64,000 nt of DNA. Source: Acidobacteriota bacterium. GTDB lineage: Bacteria; Acidobacteriota; Blastocatellia; HR10. Position 1 is the first letter of the stretch. The number at the start of each line of letters is the position of its first letter. The DNA lies in the NCBI GenBank assembly GCA_030550025.1, contig JAUQQC010000001.1, positions 414,351 through 478,350 of the forward strand, written 5' to 3'. This document shows, piece by piece, positions 18,700 through 28,357 of this stretch. The notes below the pieces were generated by a model. It searched no databases. It was not told the DNA's origin and worked only from the letters and a program-made list of their open reading frames with translations. The translations under genes and the position numbers were made by a program.

Positions 18700-21600
18700 T
18701 CACCAGTTCAACTTCAGCGCGAATTGAATCACGCGCGGTCCCGTGCTCGTGCTGGAGATCCGCCCAAACGCCGAGGAGAGCACGTTCGAGTCGGGGTTGG
18801 CGAAGCTCGGCGTATTCGTGAGGTTGAAAAATTCCGTGCGAAATTCAAGTTGCGTCGTCTCGCTGATCGGAATGAACTTGATGAGCGAGAAATCCAGATT
18901 GCGCTGATCCGGCCCTCGCAAGATGTTTCGCCCCGTGTTGCCGAACGGTGCCCGGGGATCGAACGTCGCACCAAGCGGAGGGACGAAGGCCGCCGTGTTG
19001 AAGAAGCGCGTGAGACGCCTCGTGACCGAACCCGTCAACTCGGCCGATCCGCGGAACCCGGGAGCGAAATTGGCCCGCGTCAAATTCATGCCGCCGCCCC
19101 CGCCCGTGGCGAACACGGTGAAGGGAGTCCCGGATTGAAACACGGCGACGCCGGCGATCTGCCAATCGTTGAGCAGCCGTTTCCCAAAGCCCGAGTCGCC
19201 GCCATAGAGCTTCGGGAGATCATAGACGAAGCTGTAGACGAACCGATGTGTCCGATCCCAATCTGAGAGTCCGCGATTCAACCGGTGATTCTGCTGATCA
19301 CCAGGATTGGCGGCCAGATCCCCAGCGAGCGGACCGGAGTTCGTATCTATGGACTTGCTCAATGTGTAAGAAGCGAGGAACGAAAGGCCGTGACTCAGGC
19401 GCTTGGTGACCGACAGTTGCAGCGAATGGTAGTAGGATTGGCCGGTCGTCTGAATCAGATGCAAACCGGCTGCGATGTTCCCATTGTTAGAGAAGGCCGG
19501 CAGAGGCGTGACAAATTGTCCCGTCGCCGGATTGAAGACGGGCTGGTTGAGATTGAAAAGCTGCGTGAGCTTAATCCCGCGCGTTCCCGTGTATCCGATC
19601 TCCAAAAGCAGCGAACGCTTCATCTCCCATTGGAGGTTCAGGCCGAATTGGTGCGTGTACGGCGTGCGAAATCCGCGATCTAAATAGACGCCCGAGATGG
19701 GAATGGGATTGCCGAATTGATTGCGCAAGGGCGAAGGGATTTCGGGAACGACGGGGAAAGCCGAAGGCGGGGGCACTTGAATGAAAGGCCGGTTGAAAGG
19801 AAGGCCGAGCGCGCGTGCTACCGGAAGCGCAAACCCTAGGGACTGCAAGAAACGCGATCCCGCTCCAACCGGCAGGATGAAGTAGGGGTAGTTGAAAAGC
19901 TGGATCCCGCCGCCGATCTGTCCCGACGTGCGGATGAAGTAGACGCCATAGCCGCCGCGCAAGGCCACGCGCTCATATCGCTGGAAGGGCCTCCACGCGA
20001 AGCCAAAACGAGGGGCCCAGTTGTTCTCGTCTTGCGGGATGAGCGTCTTCTCCACAAGCGGCACATTGGGCAAGGGCGTCTTCGCATTCCCGGCGAGCAC
20101 GAAGCCATTCGGAGGTGGGCCCGCCCGATATTGATCGGGGAAGAAGCCGACGAGCCGTCCGCGCACTTCACTCATATAGCCGAGCAGTTCATAGCGAATG
20201 CCGAGGTTGAGCGTCAGTCGGTCGCTCACTTTGAAATCTTCTTGAAGGAACGCCCCCAAATCACGGATGCGCGGCTCGCGTTCGGGATCGCCCGTGCCGA
20301 TGAACGAGATGAACATGTCGCCTTGCAAGAAGTCCACGAAGTTGAGGAACTGGATGAACCCGCGATTCCACAGCCGGAATCGCAGGAGGAAAGGATAGTG
20401 CCGTCCCTCGAATCCGATGCGCAAGGTATGTCGCCCTTTGGTCCATGTGATCGTATTGCCATAGGTGAAGTGCTCCTGCACCACTTCTGCGTCGAACAAC
20501 CCTTCGGGACCGAGGGTGAAGAGTCCAAAGACGTTGATCTGTGGCAGGCCAGGGAAGAGGTTCTTCAGCGGACTGTCAATCCCGAACTGCGCTCCCGTGA
20601 GCGGCTCGCGTGGAATGGCTTCCAGGAAAATGCGGGCATATCCGAACCGCGCTTCATTGAGGAGCGTCGGCGTGAGGACGATCGTATCGCGTAACGAGAA
20701 GACGCGATTGTTGCGTTGGAGCGGCCCGCCCCAGCCGAGCACGGCATTGGCCGGACGAATCACGAACGACGTGATGGCGGCATCGGTCGTGTCATTGTTG
20801 AAGAAGAACTTACCCGAGAGGGTGTGATTGACCGTGAACCGATGATCGAGATTGATGTTACCCTGATCCTCGCGGAAGCGCGAGATGCCCGATTGCGTGA
20901 GTGTCGTGAAAAGACCGGGCGAGCCCGGCGGAGGGCTGGGAATGACGAGACGCCCATCGCGGAATCGCGCGTTCAAGAGCGCGAGCGCGACCAGATGGAT
21001 GTCCGAAGCGCGAAGAGGTGGAGAGCCCGGCGGAAGCAACGTCGTGCCGACAGCCGCCAGCGCTTCTGCGCTTCGGTTATCGGTCAAGGCCGAAGGCAAG
21101 ACTAAGCTCGTCACGCTGTTGATCAGCGATGCCCCATTGCGCTCGCGCGTGCCTTGGTAGGAGACGAAGAAGAAGGTCCTGTCTTTGACGATCGGACCGC
21201 CAAGCGTGAAACCGAACTGATTGCGCGTCAGAATCGGTCGCCGCTGCCCCGAGGCATTCAGGAAGAAATCGTTCGCATTCAACACGCGGTTGCGCAAGAA
21301 CTCGTAGACGTTGCCGTGAAATTCATTCGTCCCGGATTTCGTCACGGCGGCGATGACACCTCCGCTATTTCGCCCTTGCGAGGCGTCGTAAAGGCTCGTC
21401 TGCACGATGAACTCTTGGATGGCTTCGGTGGCCGGCACGGGCAGATTGAACGTCGAATGGAGAGCAATGGAGTTGGCATCCACGCCGTTGATCTGCAGGT
21501 TGTTCTGCGTCTGACGCTGACCGTTGACCTGGATGATGGCGTCGCCGCGACCCACATCCGTATTGCGCACGACCGAAGCGAGCGTGCCCGGCGAGAGCGC

Positions 21601-22083
21601 CAGCATCTGCTGGAAATTGCGCGTCGCCAGCGGCAGTTGCCGGATCGTGCGCTCTTCGATCACCCGCCCGGTCGTCGGACGATCGGTTTGCAACAGCGGC
21701 GCTTCTTCGGTCACGGTGACGGTCTCGGCGCCGAGCGGAGCGACTTCCAGCGTCACATCCACCGTCGTCGTCAACGTGATGCGCACGGCGACATTCTCGC
21801 GCACGAGCGGGCGAAAGCCTTCGCGGCTGAACTCCACCGTGTAGACGCCCGGCGGCAGCAGAGGAACCGTGTAAGTCCCCAAGGCATCGGTCTTCACCTC
21901 GCGCTTGAGACCTGTCTTCGCCTCCGTCACGATGACCGTGACTTCGGGGATCACCGCGCCGGTCTGATCTCGTACCGTCCCGGCGATCTGCCCGGTGGAC
22001 GCGGTTTGGGCATAGCCCTGATGCGCGATCACTCCCAGGGCGCTTACTAAGATGAAGGTGGCAAGAGATCGTCTAAAACTCAT
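18700..22083 (-). CDS. TonB-dependent outer-membrane receptor with N-terminal carboxypeptidase-regulatory-like domain (Oar-type)
   Basis: TGQIAGTVRDQTGAVIPEVTVIVTEAKTG, plug-like region, C-terminal ...TQLEFRTEFFNLTNTPSFANPDS...VIQFALKLNW. Confidence 0.9.
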   Translation of the reverse strand: MSFRRSLATFILVSALGVIAHQGYAQTASTGQIAGTVRDQTGAVIPEVTVIVTEAKTGLKREVKTDALGTYTVPLLPPGVYTVEFSREGFRPLVRENVAVRITLTTTVDVTLEVAPLGAETVTVTEEAPLLQTDRPTTGRVIEERTIRQLPLATRNFQQMLALSPGTLASVVRNTDVGRGDAIIQVNGQRQTQNNLQINGVDANSIALHSTFNLPVPATEAIQEFIVQTSLYDASQGRNSGGVIAAVTKSGTNEFHGNVYEFLRNRVLNANDFFLNASGQRRPILTRNQFGFTLGGPIVKDRTFFFVSYQGTRERNGASLINSVTSLVLPSALTDNRSAEALAAVGTTLLPPGSPPLRASDIHLVALALLNARFRDGRLVIPSPPPGSPGLFTTLTQSGISRFREDQGNINLDHRFTVNHTLSGKFFFNNDTTDAAITSFVIRPANAVLGWGGPLQRNNRVFSLRDTIVLTPTLLNEARFGYARIFLEAIPREPLTGAQFGIDSPLKNLFPGLPQINVFGLFTLGPEGLFDAEVVQEHFTYGNTITWTKGRHTLRIGFEGRHYPFLLRFRLWNRGFIQFLNFVDFLQGDMFISFIGTGDPEREPRIRDLGAFLQEDFKVSDRLTLNLGIRYELLGYMSEVRGRLVGFFPDQYRAGPPPNGFVLAGNAKTPLPNVPLVEKTLIPQDENNWAPRFGFAWRPFQRYERVALRGGYGVYFIRTSGQIGGGIQLFNYPYFILPVGAGSRFLQSLGFALPVARALGLPFNRPFIQVPPPSAFPVVPEIPSPLRNQFGNPIPISGVYLDRGFRTPYTHQFGLNLQWEMKRSLLLEIGYTGTRGIKLTQLFNLNQPVFNPATGQFVTPLPAFSNNGNIAAGLHLIQTTGQSYYHSLQLSVTKRLSHGLSFLASYTLSKSIDTNSGPLAGDLAANPGDQQNHRLNRGLSDWDRTHRFVYSFVYDLPKLYGGDSGFGKRLLNDWQIAGVAVFQSGTPFTVFATGGGGGMNLTRANFAPGFRGSAELTGSVTRRLTRFFNTAAFVPPLGATFDPRAPFGNTGRNILRGPDQRNLDFSLIKFIPISETTQLEFRTEFFNLTNTPSFANPDSNVLSSAFGRISSTSTGPRVIQFALKLNW

Positions 22084-22190
22084 GGCTTCCTCCTCCGAAC
22101 ATCCTCCGGGAGCGCACGCCTCTGGCGTGCTGGTCGAGTCCGCCGCCAACGGGCGCTCCCAGATTTTCCTCGTTCGTGGCGAACATCCGT

Positions 22191-22985
22191 TCACGAGTGA
22201 TTCCTCGAAGAAACCTCGGTGAAGAACTGATCAAGCAACCAGGAGAGCTGACTGGCCGCTTCCACCTGCGGTCCATGCCCGATGTCGGGCAGGATCTCCA
22301 AGCGGCTGCCCTGGATAGCTTCGTGTAATCGCTCCATGGCCGGGCGAGGGATGAGCCGATCCTGCTCGCCCCACACGATCAACGTTGGCAACCGGAGCGT
22401 CGTCAGCCGCTCGGCGAACTGCAACGTCGCGAAGCTGCGAGGAAGCTCGCCGTAGCACGCCCGATGGCAGTTGAAGGCATCATCCACAAGCGCCTCCAAC
22501 AGCTCATCGGTCGCGAGTCCGGGCAGGAATTCCAGAAACCCTTCCCGCAGCCGCGCCCGATCCCGTCGCATCTCCTCCAGGAGCGGATACATCTCCTCGG
22601 CCAGGGCGAGACCGTCGGGCGGAACCGGGGCGATCAACGTCAGGCTCCGGACCACTACTTGATGTTCCAGAGCATAAAGGAGAGCGATCGCGCCGCCCAT
22701 CGAATGTCCGACCAGGTGGAACGATCTGAGCCCTATCGCGTCAACGAAAGCGCCCATGTCCTCGGCGAGCTCTGGCACGGTGTATCCCATCTCGGGTTTG
22801 TCGCTCCGTCCACAGCCGCGCGGGTCCGGCGCCACCATTCGATAGCGCTCGGCAGGCAGACGGGAGATCACCGGCTCCCACCATCGTCCTGAGGCGAGAT
22901 TGCCGTGGACGAAGAGGATCGGCTCATCTCCCGCGCCACGCTCTTGGTAATACAGGCGAAGACCCCGCACCGATACGAACGGCAT
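22191..22985 (-). CDS. Alpha/beta hydrolase
   Basis: FVHGNLASGRWWEPVISRL, PDPRGCGRSDKP, GHSMGGAIALLYAL, LPTLIVWGEQDRLIP. Confidence 0.87.
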   Translation of the reverse strand: MPFVSVRGLRLYYQERGAGDEPILFVHGNLASGRWWEPVISRLPAERYRMVAPDPRGCGRSDKPEMGYTVPELAEDMGAFVDAIGLRSFHLVGHSMGGAIALLYALEHQVVVRSLTLIAPVPPDGLALAEEMYPLLEEMRRDRARLREGFLEFLPGLATDELLEALVDDAFNCHRACYGELPRSFATLQFAERLTTLRLPTLIVWGEQDRLIPRPAMERLHEAIQGSRLEILPDIGHGPQVEAASQLSWLLDQFFTEVSSRNHS

Positions 22986-22998
22986 AAGCGACCTCCCT

Positions 22999-23586
22999 TC
23001 AGAAGCTGTACCGCAAGGCGAACTGAACGAGCCGCGGGCTGGTGCTCGTTTGCGTGATGATGCCAAAGGTCGCTGGCGTCGCGATATCGCTCCCCGGATT
23101 GGCGAAGTTGACGATATTGAAGGCGTTGAAGAACTCGGCGCGAAATTCCAGGTGTTGTCCCTCATGGATGATCACGCGCCCCGTCGTCGGTCTGTCCGCT
23201 TGAAGCAGCGGCTCCTCCGCTTCCACCGTGATCGTCTCGGCGAGTTCGCCGGTCTCCAGGTTCACATTGGCTACCGTAGTCTCGGTGATGCGCACGGTGA
23301 TATCTTCGAGAACGTGGGTCTTGAACCCAGCGCGGCTGATCTCCAGCCGATAGGCTCCTGGGGGGAGGAGCGGGACGACATAACGACCGGCCTCATCCGT
23401 TCGGACTTCGCGAATCAAACCCGTCGGACTCTTCACCACCACGAGAGCTTCGGGAAGAACGGCTCCTGAAGGGTCCCGAACGGTCCCCGTGATTTGCCCG
23501 GTCGAAGCCGATTGCGCAGCGGCGCGACCGCTGCCGCAGAGGACAAGTATCAGGCATAGGAGAGAAAGTCGTCTGGACTTCATCAT
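22999..23586 (-). pseudogene. Internally deleted Oar-type TonB-dependent receptor (N-terminal regulatory domain joined in frame to the last beta strands)
   Basis: TGQITGTVRDPSGAVLPEALVVVKSPTG...LLQADRPTTGRVI joined to IHEGQHLEFRAEFFNAFNIVNFANPGSD...VQFALRYSF; aligns with the two ends of the 18700-22083 receptor. Confidence 0.8.
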
Positions 23587-23588
23587 TC

Positions 23589-24416
23589 TCACCTCCATGA
23601 CGAGGGATCAGCGCCGAGCGCCGCCTGAACATCCCACATCATCTGGCCGATCGCCGCCCAATGATTCAGCACGGGTGAGTGAGAGCCAATCGAAGCGGCT
23701 GAGGCGCTGACGGGTTGAATGTTAATTGTGATCTCAACGATCAATTCGCCGGCGAGAAACGAAAGCCCGAGTTCGGGAGCTGGCTCCGTTTTCGGGATCC
23801 GCACGCTGTTCCGAATTCGATATGTTCCCGGCTCGCTGATGCGCTGCGAGAAATTAAGCGCCCAGATGTGGACCGTTTGACCGGGAAATCCGACCAGCGC
23901 GCCATCAATGGGTCCGAGAGAGACGACGTTCGCCGGCGTCATGAGATCGCTATCGGCAAACTTGAAGCCGTTCACCTCCAGCGTATAGTCGTTCAAGAAT
24001 CGGCGCAAGAACGATTCGGGCGTGAGCGTCGAGCCGATGCGTGCTGGCAGCACCCACCCGACGGTCCCCGGGATGAACGGCGTGTTCGCTCGAATGGTCA
24101 CCGGACGGTAGGTCAGCGTGACGCGCCGCGGCCCATCGGGGAATTCGCTGGTGTCAAAGAGCGGCTCGATGTTGATCTGCGGCGGGCCAGCGAGTGGAAT
24201 CGGGCTGATGAGCTGCCCGCCGAAAATCGCGTTCAGGTCCACCACATTCGGCGCCGTCCCCACCACGCGCACGCTTCCGCCAATCGAGCCTGCTTCCGGC
24301 GGGGAAACCTCGATGAGAATGGATGGCGCGCCGCCCTGCGCCGAGACCACGCCAGGAACCAGGGGCAACAGGACCATCACGATCCCGAGACTCATAACTC
24401 GATGTATCAGTTTCAT
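23589..24416 (-). CDS. Hypothetical secreted protein
   Basis: Signal peptide MKLIHRVMSLGIVMVLLPLVPGVVSAQG followed by ~245 aa; no recognised domain. Confidence 0.6.
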   Translation of the reverse strand: MKLIHRVMSLGIVMVLLPLVPGVVSAQGGAPSILIEVSPPEAGSIGGSVRVVGTAPNVVDLNAIFGGQLISPIPLAGPPQINIEPLFDTSEFPDGPRRVTLTYRPVTIRANTPFIPGTVGWVLPARIGSTLTPESFLRRFLNDYTLEVNGFKFADSDLMTPANVVSLGPIDGALVGFPGQTVHIWALNFSQRISEPGTYRIRNSVRIPKTEPAPELGLSFLAGELIVEITINIQPVSASAASIGSHSPVLNHWAAIGQMMWDVQAALGADPSSWR

Positions 24417-24954
24417 ATCTTCATGGTTCTCCGTCTGATTTTTTTCCACTTCGTCGCGTTGTTTCGAAAAATTTCTGAGACATGATTCATATATCATAAA
24501 CAGATGGGAATTGTCAAGCCATAAAAAGCTGCCGCAGCCACCCGAGGGAATTGATCGGTCAGTGAAGAATAATAATAGGGGCGAGCGTCGAGAAGCGCAG
24601 GCCCCAGTGACGCACCGTCCAATCCGATACGTACCCGCCTAGCGGCGAGAGTACAGCTATCGCCAGGGACCGCATCACGGGGGGATCGGCGATGCCTGCT
24701 CCTTCAGAAATCCCTGGGGGCGCAGGTATCTTCCCCGCCTTGTTTCGCCTTCGATAAGCAGCACGCTTGCCGGACGCTCCCGGGTTTTCATCGTCTCTGT
24801 GTGACGCCACCGGGTCATGAACAATTCCTTTGGGAATCCCCGGCCGGGAGGTCCGGCGAAGCTCAAAAAAATCTTCATTCTGTTCGTCCCCGCATGTTAG
24901 ATGTAATGATCGGCGACTGCCCTCCCATCAGAGCGAAGCACTCGTTGCGCAATG

Positions 24955-25491
24955 TCATCCTCGCCGCCTCGCGTGAAGGGAGCGGAAACTGCTTGTCCAC
25001 GATGGCTCCTGCTGCGTTGACCTTACGAACAGCGTACTGTTCCCTCGAATCGGAGCTGCCCGGTCGAAGCCGACGACGTGGATTGTTCCATCCTCAGCGG
25101 GAAAGATTTTCAGTAGGACGAGATTGTTCATATCAATTGTCCCCAACCGCTCACCGGCGGTTGAAAACCGAGCAATTCCGGTACCTCTCCGCGTCAACAG
25201 GCCAACAAACAACTGATTGTCAGAGATCGCTAAACTGACTCCTTCGCTCGCACCTAATCCGAATTTTTGAATGAGACGGCCTGAGGCATCATATTTTCGC
25301 AGCCACGTCTGGTTGTCCAGAATGGAGTGACTCAATTCCTTCGCCTCCCTGTGGAGTATGTAAACGTTACCGGCAGCATCAACAGCGGCTCCCACCGGTT
25401 CTCTTACATCAGGTAGTTTCACCTCTCCAAGAGGTACGACCTGGACTCGTCGAGACTGCTTTGCGACTGCAACTACTGTGAATAACAGCAT
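24955..25491 (-). CDS. Truncated 6-bladed beta-propeller/NHL-like secreted protein
   Basis: VGAAVDAAGNVYILHREAK...WLRKYDASGRLIQKFGLG...IARFSTAGERLGTIDMNNL; shorter than a full propeller. Confidence 0.5.
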   Translation of the reverse strand: MLLFTVVAVAKQSRRVQVVPLGEVKLPDVREPVGAAVDAAGNVYILHREAKELSHSILDNQTWLRKYDASGRLIQKFGLGASEGVSLAISDNQLFVGLLTRRGTGIARFSTAGERLGTIDMNNLVLLKIFPAEDGTIHVVGFDRAAPIRGNSTLFVRSTQQEPSWTSSFRSLHARRRG

Positions 25492-25869
25492 TGTGTAAAC
25501 GGTCTTCGTACTTCAGCCTCCTGAATTAATTCCCCCAACGTCCTGTCAGGTCGGTTTGGCAGAAATATCCTGTCAGTAGGTAAGCTTTGAAAGAGCAACA
25601 GGACTCCTTCCATCGATCGATGCACGGATCATAAGCCAGGGAACAGCAATTCCCCGACCGCCAAAGACATTCTACGCCGCACGGCCAGGGCTAAAGCAAC
25701 TTTTAATCTAGCATTCGAAATGGATGCGTTCGCGCGTATTCCTGAACGAATACAGTGAAAAAAGTTTGGCGGTACATCCTGCCAACACCCAGGCGGACTG
25801 CAGGGCTTCGTAGGATAGGCAAGAGAAGCTGCTCCACTCGCAAGCAGAAGTAGCGACATGACCAATCAG

Positions 25870-26372
25870 GCGGACTTACGCTTGCGGTCTGAAAGCTGTG
25901 TTTTCGGCAACCAGCGGGAGAGGCACAGTATTTATACTAGCTGCCGAACTTTTTCCGCAAATGCGGCTCCTCGAGGTAAACAACTACCAGATGGACAATA
26001 GCGCTACACCCGTTGCGCAGATCAATAGTGGCAGCGACCATAACAGCATCGCTTCGCCGAACAGGACCAGGATCACTCCCGCATACATCGGGTTCCTCAT
26101 AATATAATGCGACCCTGCGTGACCAGGGACTGAGGTTCTTCCCCGATAAGGGCTCGGAAGGGCTTGGCGAACCAAATTGCAGGCGTCCCTTTCCCGACGA
26201 AAATGGAATTCCGGACACACAGGAAATACGTTAACACCCCAAGGAGGGCGGGGACCAAACCCAGACCCCGAAGAAAAGGGAACTTGGCGGTAGAGGGAGA
26301 TGGCCACAAAGATAGGAGAAGCAGGGGAACAAGGATCGGAACTGTCCCCGGCACAATTATAGTGAAGACCAA
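25870..26372 (-). pseudogene. Isoprenylcysteine carboxyl methyltransferase (ICMT)-like membrane methyltransferase, multiply frameshifted
   Basis: Pieces in three frames: MVFTIIVPGTVPILVPLLLL...; (Y)MRNPMYAGVILVLFGEAMLLWS; VHLVVVYLEEPHLRKKFGS*YKYCAS then frameshifted RWLPKTQ. Confidence 0.7.
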
Positions 26373-26405
26373 GGCCCTGAATGTAACCGTGTTTCGCCCA
26401 CGTTC

Positions 26406-26471
26406 GCCTAGCGGTGCGGCGATTACATGGGGGCGGCGAAGGCCATCGCTAGCTTCATCGGCTTGTCAGGC
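26406..26471 (-). other. Degenerate attC-like site
   Basis: Minus strand GCCTGAC-AAGCCGATGAAGC...GGCCTTCGCC...ATCGCCGCACC-GCTAGGC; R''/R'-like ends each with one change; between the methyltransferase stop and the ICMT pseudogene start. Confidence 0.4.
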
Positions 26472-26552
26472 AACACAGCGAGGCCGTAAGGGGACCGCGG
26501 TATGACCGATTCCACGAACCCCAGACGGGCCCCTCGGCGAGAAGAACTAGAA

Positions 26553-27572
26553 CTATGCTTTCGTTGCCTCCACGATGCCCATCAGTCTGGAAGCCGGGTA
26601 CCACGTCCCGCGGTATGTCAGCCCGGCGCGCTCGAAGAGATCGGCATATTCTTCTTCCGTGCGCTCCCGGCCGCCTGTCGCACACATCATGTGGATGTCA
26701 AACAGCTTCGCGAAGTGCGGGGTGTCCGGTCCGGGAACCACATACTCGGCGACCAAGACTCGCGCCTTCGGGGCGGCAGCCTTGTGGATGTTCGAGAGGA
26801 GCCGCACGCAGTCCGCGTCGTTCCAGTCATGCAGAATGTGCTTGAGGAGATAAACGTCGGCTCCCGGAACCTCCGTGAACATGTCGCCGGCCACATATTC
26901 GCAGCGATTCGCAACACCCATCTTCTCGGCCCAGAGCATGTCTCTCTGCTCGATGACGCTCGGCAGCTCGTACACCGTGCCCCGCAGATGAGGATGCGTT
27001 GCCAGCAGGGTACAGAGAAGATGGCCGTGCCCGCCCCCGACGTCGCAGACATGGGAGAAGCCGGAGAAGTCGTACGCCGCCAGAGCCTCCAGCACCAGTG
27101 CCGTTTCACCGCCCGAGAGACTGCTCATCGCTTCGCCGAACACGGCGCCGTAACCCGCAGCCCCGACAGCATAGACGAAGATCTGGCGGCCGAACTCACG
27201 CACAAATCCATCCGCTCCGCCCTCACGAACGATCGCACACAGGTGCTTCCAAACGGCGTAATGCTCCGGCCCTTCCTCCAGCAGTACGATGCCCCGCAGG
27301 GTCTGCGGATGATCGGCCCGCAAGGATTCGCCGGAAGGCGTGAGCGAAAACGAGCGGTCTGCATCCTCGCTCAGCAGCCCCAGGCTGGCGAGGGCGCGTA
27401 ATAGCCGATAGGCATGTGGCCGATTGAGATTGAGCTCGGACGCGACCTCATCAGCCCTCTTGGGTACAACACCTAAAGTGTCGAATATCCCCAATTTGAT
27501 CCCGGCGTAGAGAATCTGGCTACGCCATCTCCCAAAGACAATGTCCATGACCGATTGATGCGGGTCGTTCAT
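26553..27572 (-). CDS. SAM-dependent O-methyltransferase (winged-helix dimerisation domain, acetylserotonin O-methyltransferase-like)
   Basis: GIFDTLGVVPKRADEVASELNLNRPHAYRLLRALASLGLL, HVCDVGGGHGHLLCTLLATHPHLRGTVYELPSVIE, YLLKHILHDWNDADCVRLLSNI. Confidence 0.88.
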   Translation of the reverse strand: MNDPHQSVMDIVFGRWRSQILYAGIKLGIFDTLGVVPKRADEVASELNLNRPHAYRLLRALASLGLLSEDADRSFSLTPSGESLRADHPQTLRGIVLLEEGPEHYAVWKHLCAIVREGGADGFVREFGRQIFVYAVGAAGYGAVFGEAMSSLSGGETALVLEALAAYDFSGFSHVCDVGGGHGHLLCTLLATHPHLRGTVYELPSVIEQRDMLWAEKMGVANRCEYVAGDMFTEVPGADVYLLKHILHDWNDADCVRLLSNIHKAAAPKARVLVAEYVVPGPDTPHFAKLFDIHMMCATGGRERTEEEYADLFERAGLTYRGTWYPASRLMGIVEATKA

Positions 27573-27600
27573 CGCGTTCCCATTGTGGCTCTTGGATGCT

Positions 27601-27682
27601 GCCTAACGGCACCGAACTCAGCCGCTGCGAAGCGAGCGCCGCGAGCCGCGAAGCGGCTGCCGGCTGCAAGCGGGGGTTAGCC
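27601..27682 (-). other. attC-like recombination site
   Basis: Minus strand GGCTAAC...GCAGCCGCTTCGCGGC...CGGCTGAGTTCGGTGCC-GTTAGGC; 28 bp upstream of the methyltransferase start; shares TGAGyTCGGTGCCGTTAG with 28269-28332. Confidence 0.7.
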
Positions 27683-27708
27683 GGGTATCTTGAACAAAGA
27701 TCTTGAGC

Positions 27709-28212
27709 CTACACTCCCTGTGGCCAAACTAGCTTTTCAATGCGATTATCACTAGCTGTTCGTTTATTCCAACGGAATCTAAAGCTCGTCGCAGTCTGAC
27801 GACCCAACTCACGCACTACAGCATAAGGCACACGTGCAATACCCAGCAACTCAAAGGTGCACGAAAAGAATACACAAACCAAATAATCAAATGGCTCCTC
27901 TATTCTGCGGAGATCAAACGATGTGTTTTCACTGAGGTTGCTCACTTGGCGCGATTTTATCTGGTAAGTTCTTCCTTGCGCGTCTTTGGCATCCCACGCT
28001 TTCTGAATTGTACTGGGAGCAAGTTGTAAATCCAGCAGCTCCGCTACCAACCACTCAGCATAATCACTTTGCAGTGTCCGTTCCGAACGAAGTATTCCTA
28101 GCTTTGTTAAGCCCTGGCGAGCAGCAAGGTAACATTTGATGAAATATTGTGCGAGTTCCTTCTTTTCGTTGAATGTCATCGCATCACTTTGCTGTGAGAT
28201 AACCGGGGGCAT
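27709..28212 (-). CDS. Hypothetical protein, possible PD-(D/E)XK-like nuclease fold
   Basis: DYAEWLVAELLDLQLAP...AWDAKDAQGRTYQIKSRQVS...FDYLVCVFF; D-x(n)-QIK arrangement. Confidence 0.6.
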   Translation of the reverse strand: MPPVISQQSDAMTFNEKKELAQYFIKCYLAARQGLTKLGILRSERTLQSDYAEWLVAELLDLQLAPSTIQKAWDAKDAQGRTYQIKSRQVSNLSENTSFDLRRIEEPFDYLVCVFFSCTFELLGIARVPYAVVRELGRQTATSFRFRWNKRTASDNRIEKLVWPQGV

Positions 28213-28268
28213 TGTCTTGATAACTGGTAGAGTTTTCTCACCCGTGTGACCTATCCACGAATATGCCC

Positions 28269-28332
<64 letters not shown>

Positions 28333-28357
28333 GGCAGAAAACCTTGAAAAGCCATAA

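Noticed and set aside
24559-24810. Possible MFS transporter fragment (LSPLGGYVSDWTVRHWGLRFS)
   Set aside because: Only one short motif; insufficient to call a pseudogene
25629-25865. 78-aa minus-strand ORF with a signal-like N-terminus (MSLLLLASGAASLAYPTKPCSPPGC)
   Set aside because: No SD or domain support, in a decayed region; could be chance
26502-27401. 299-aa plus-strand ORF over the O-methyltransferase
   Set aside because: Antisense of a gene with clear methyltransferase motifs; no homology signal of its own
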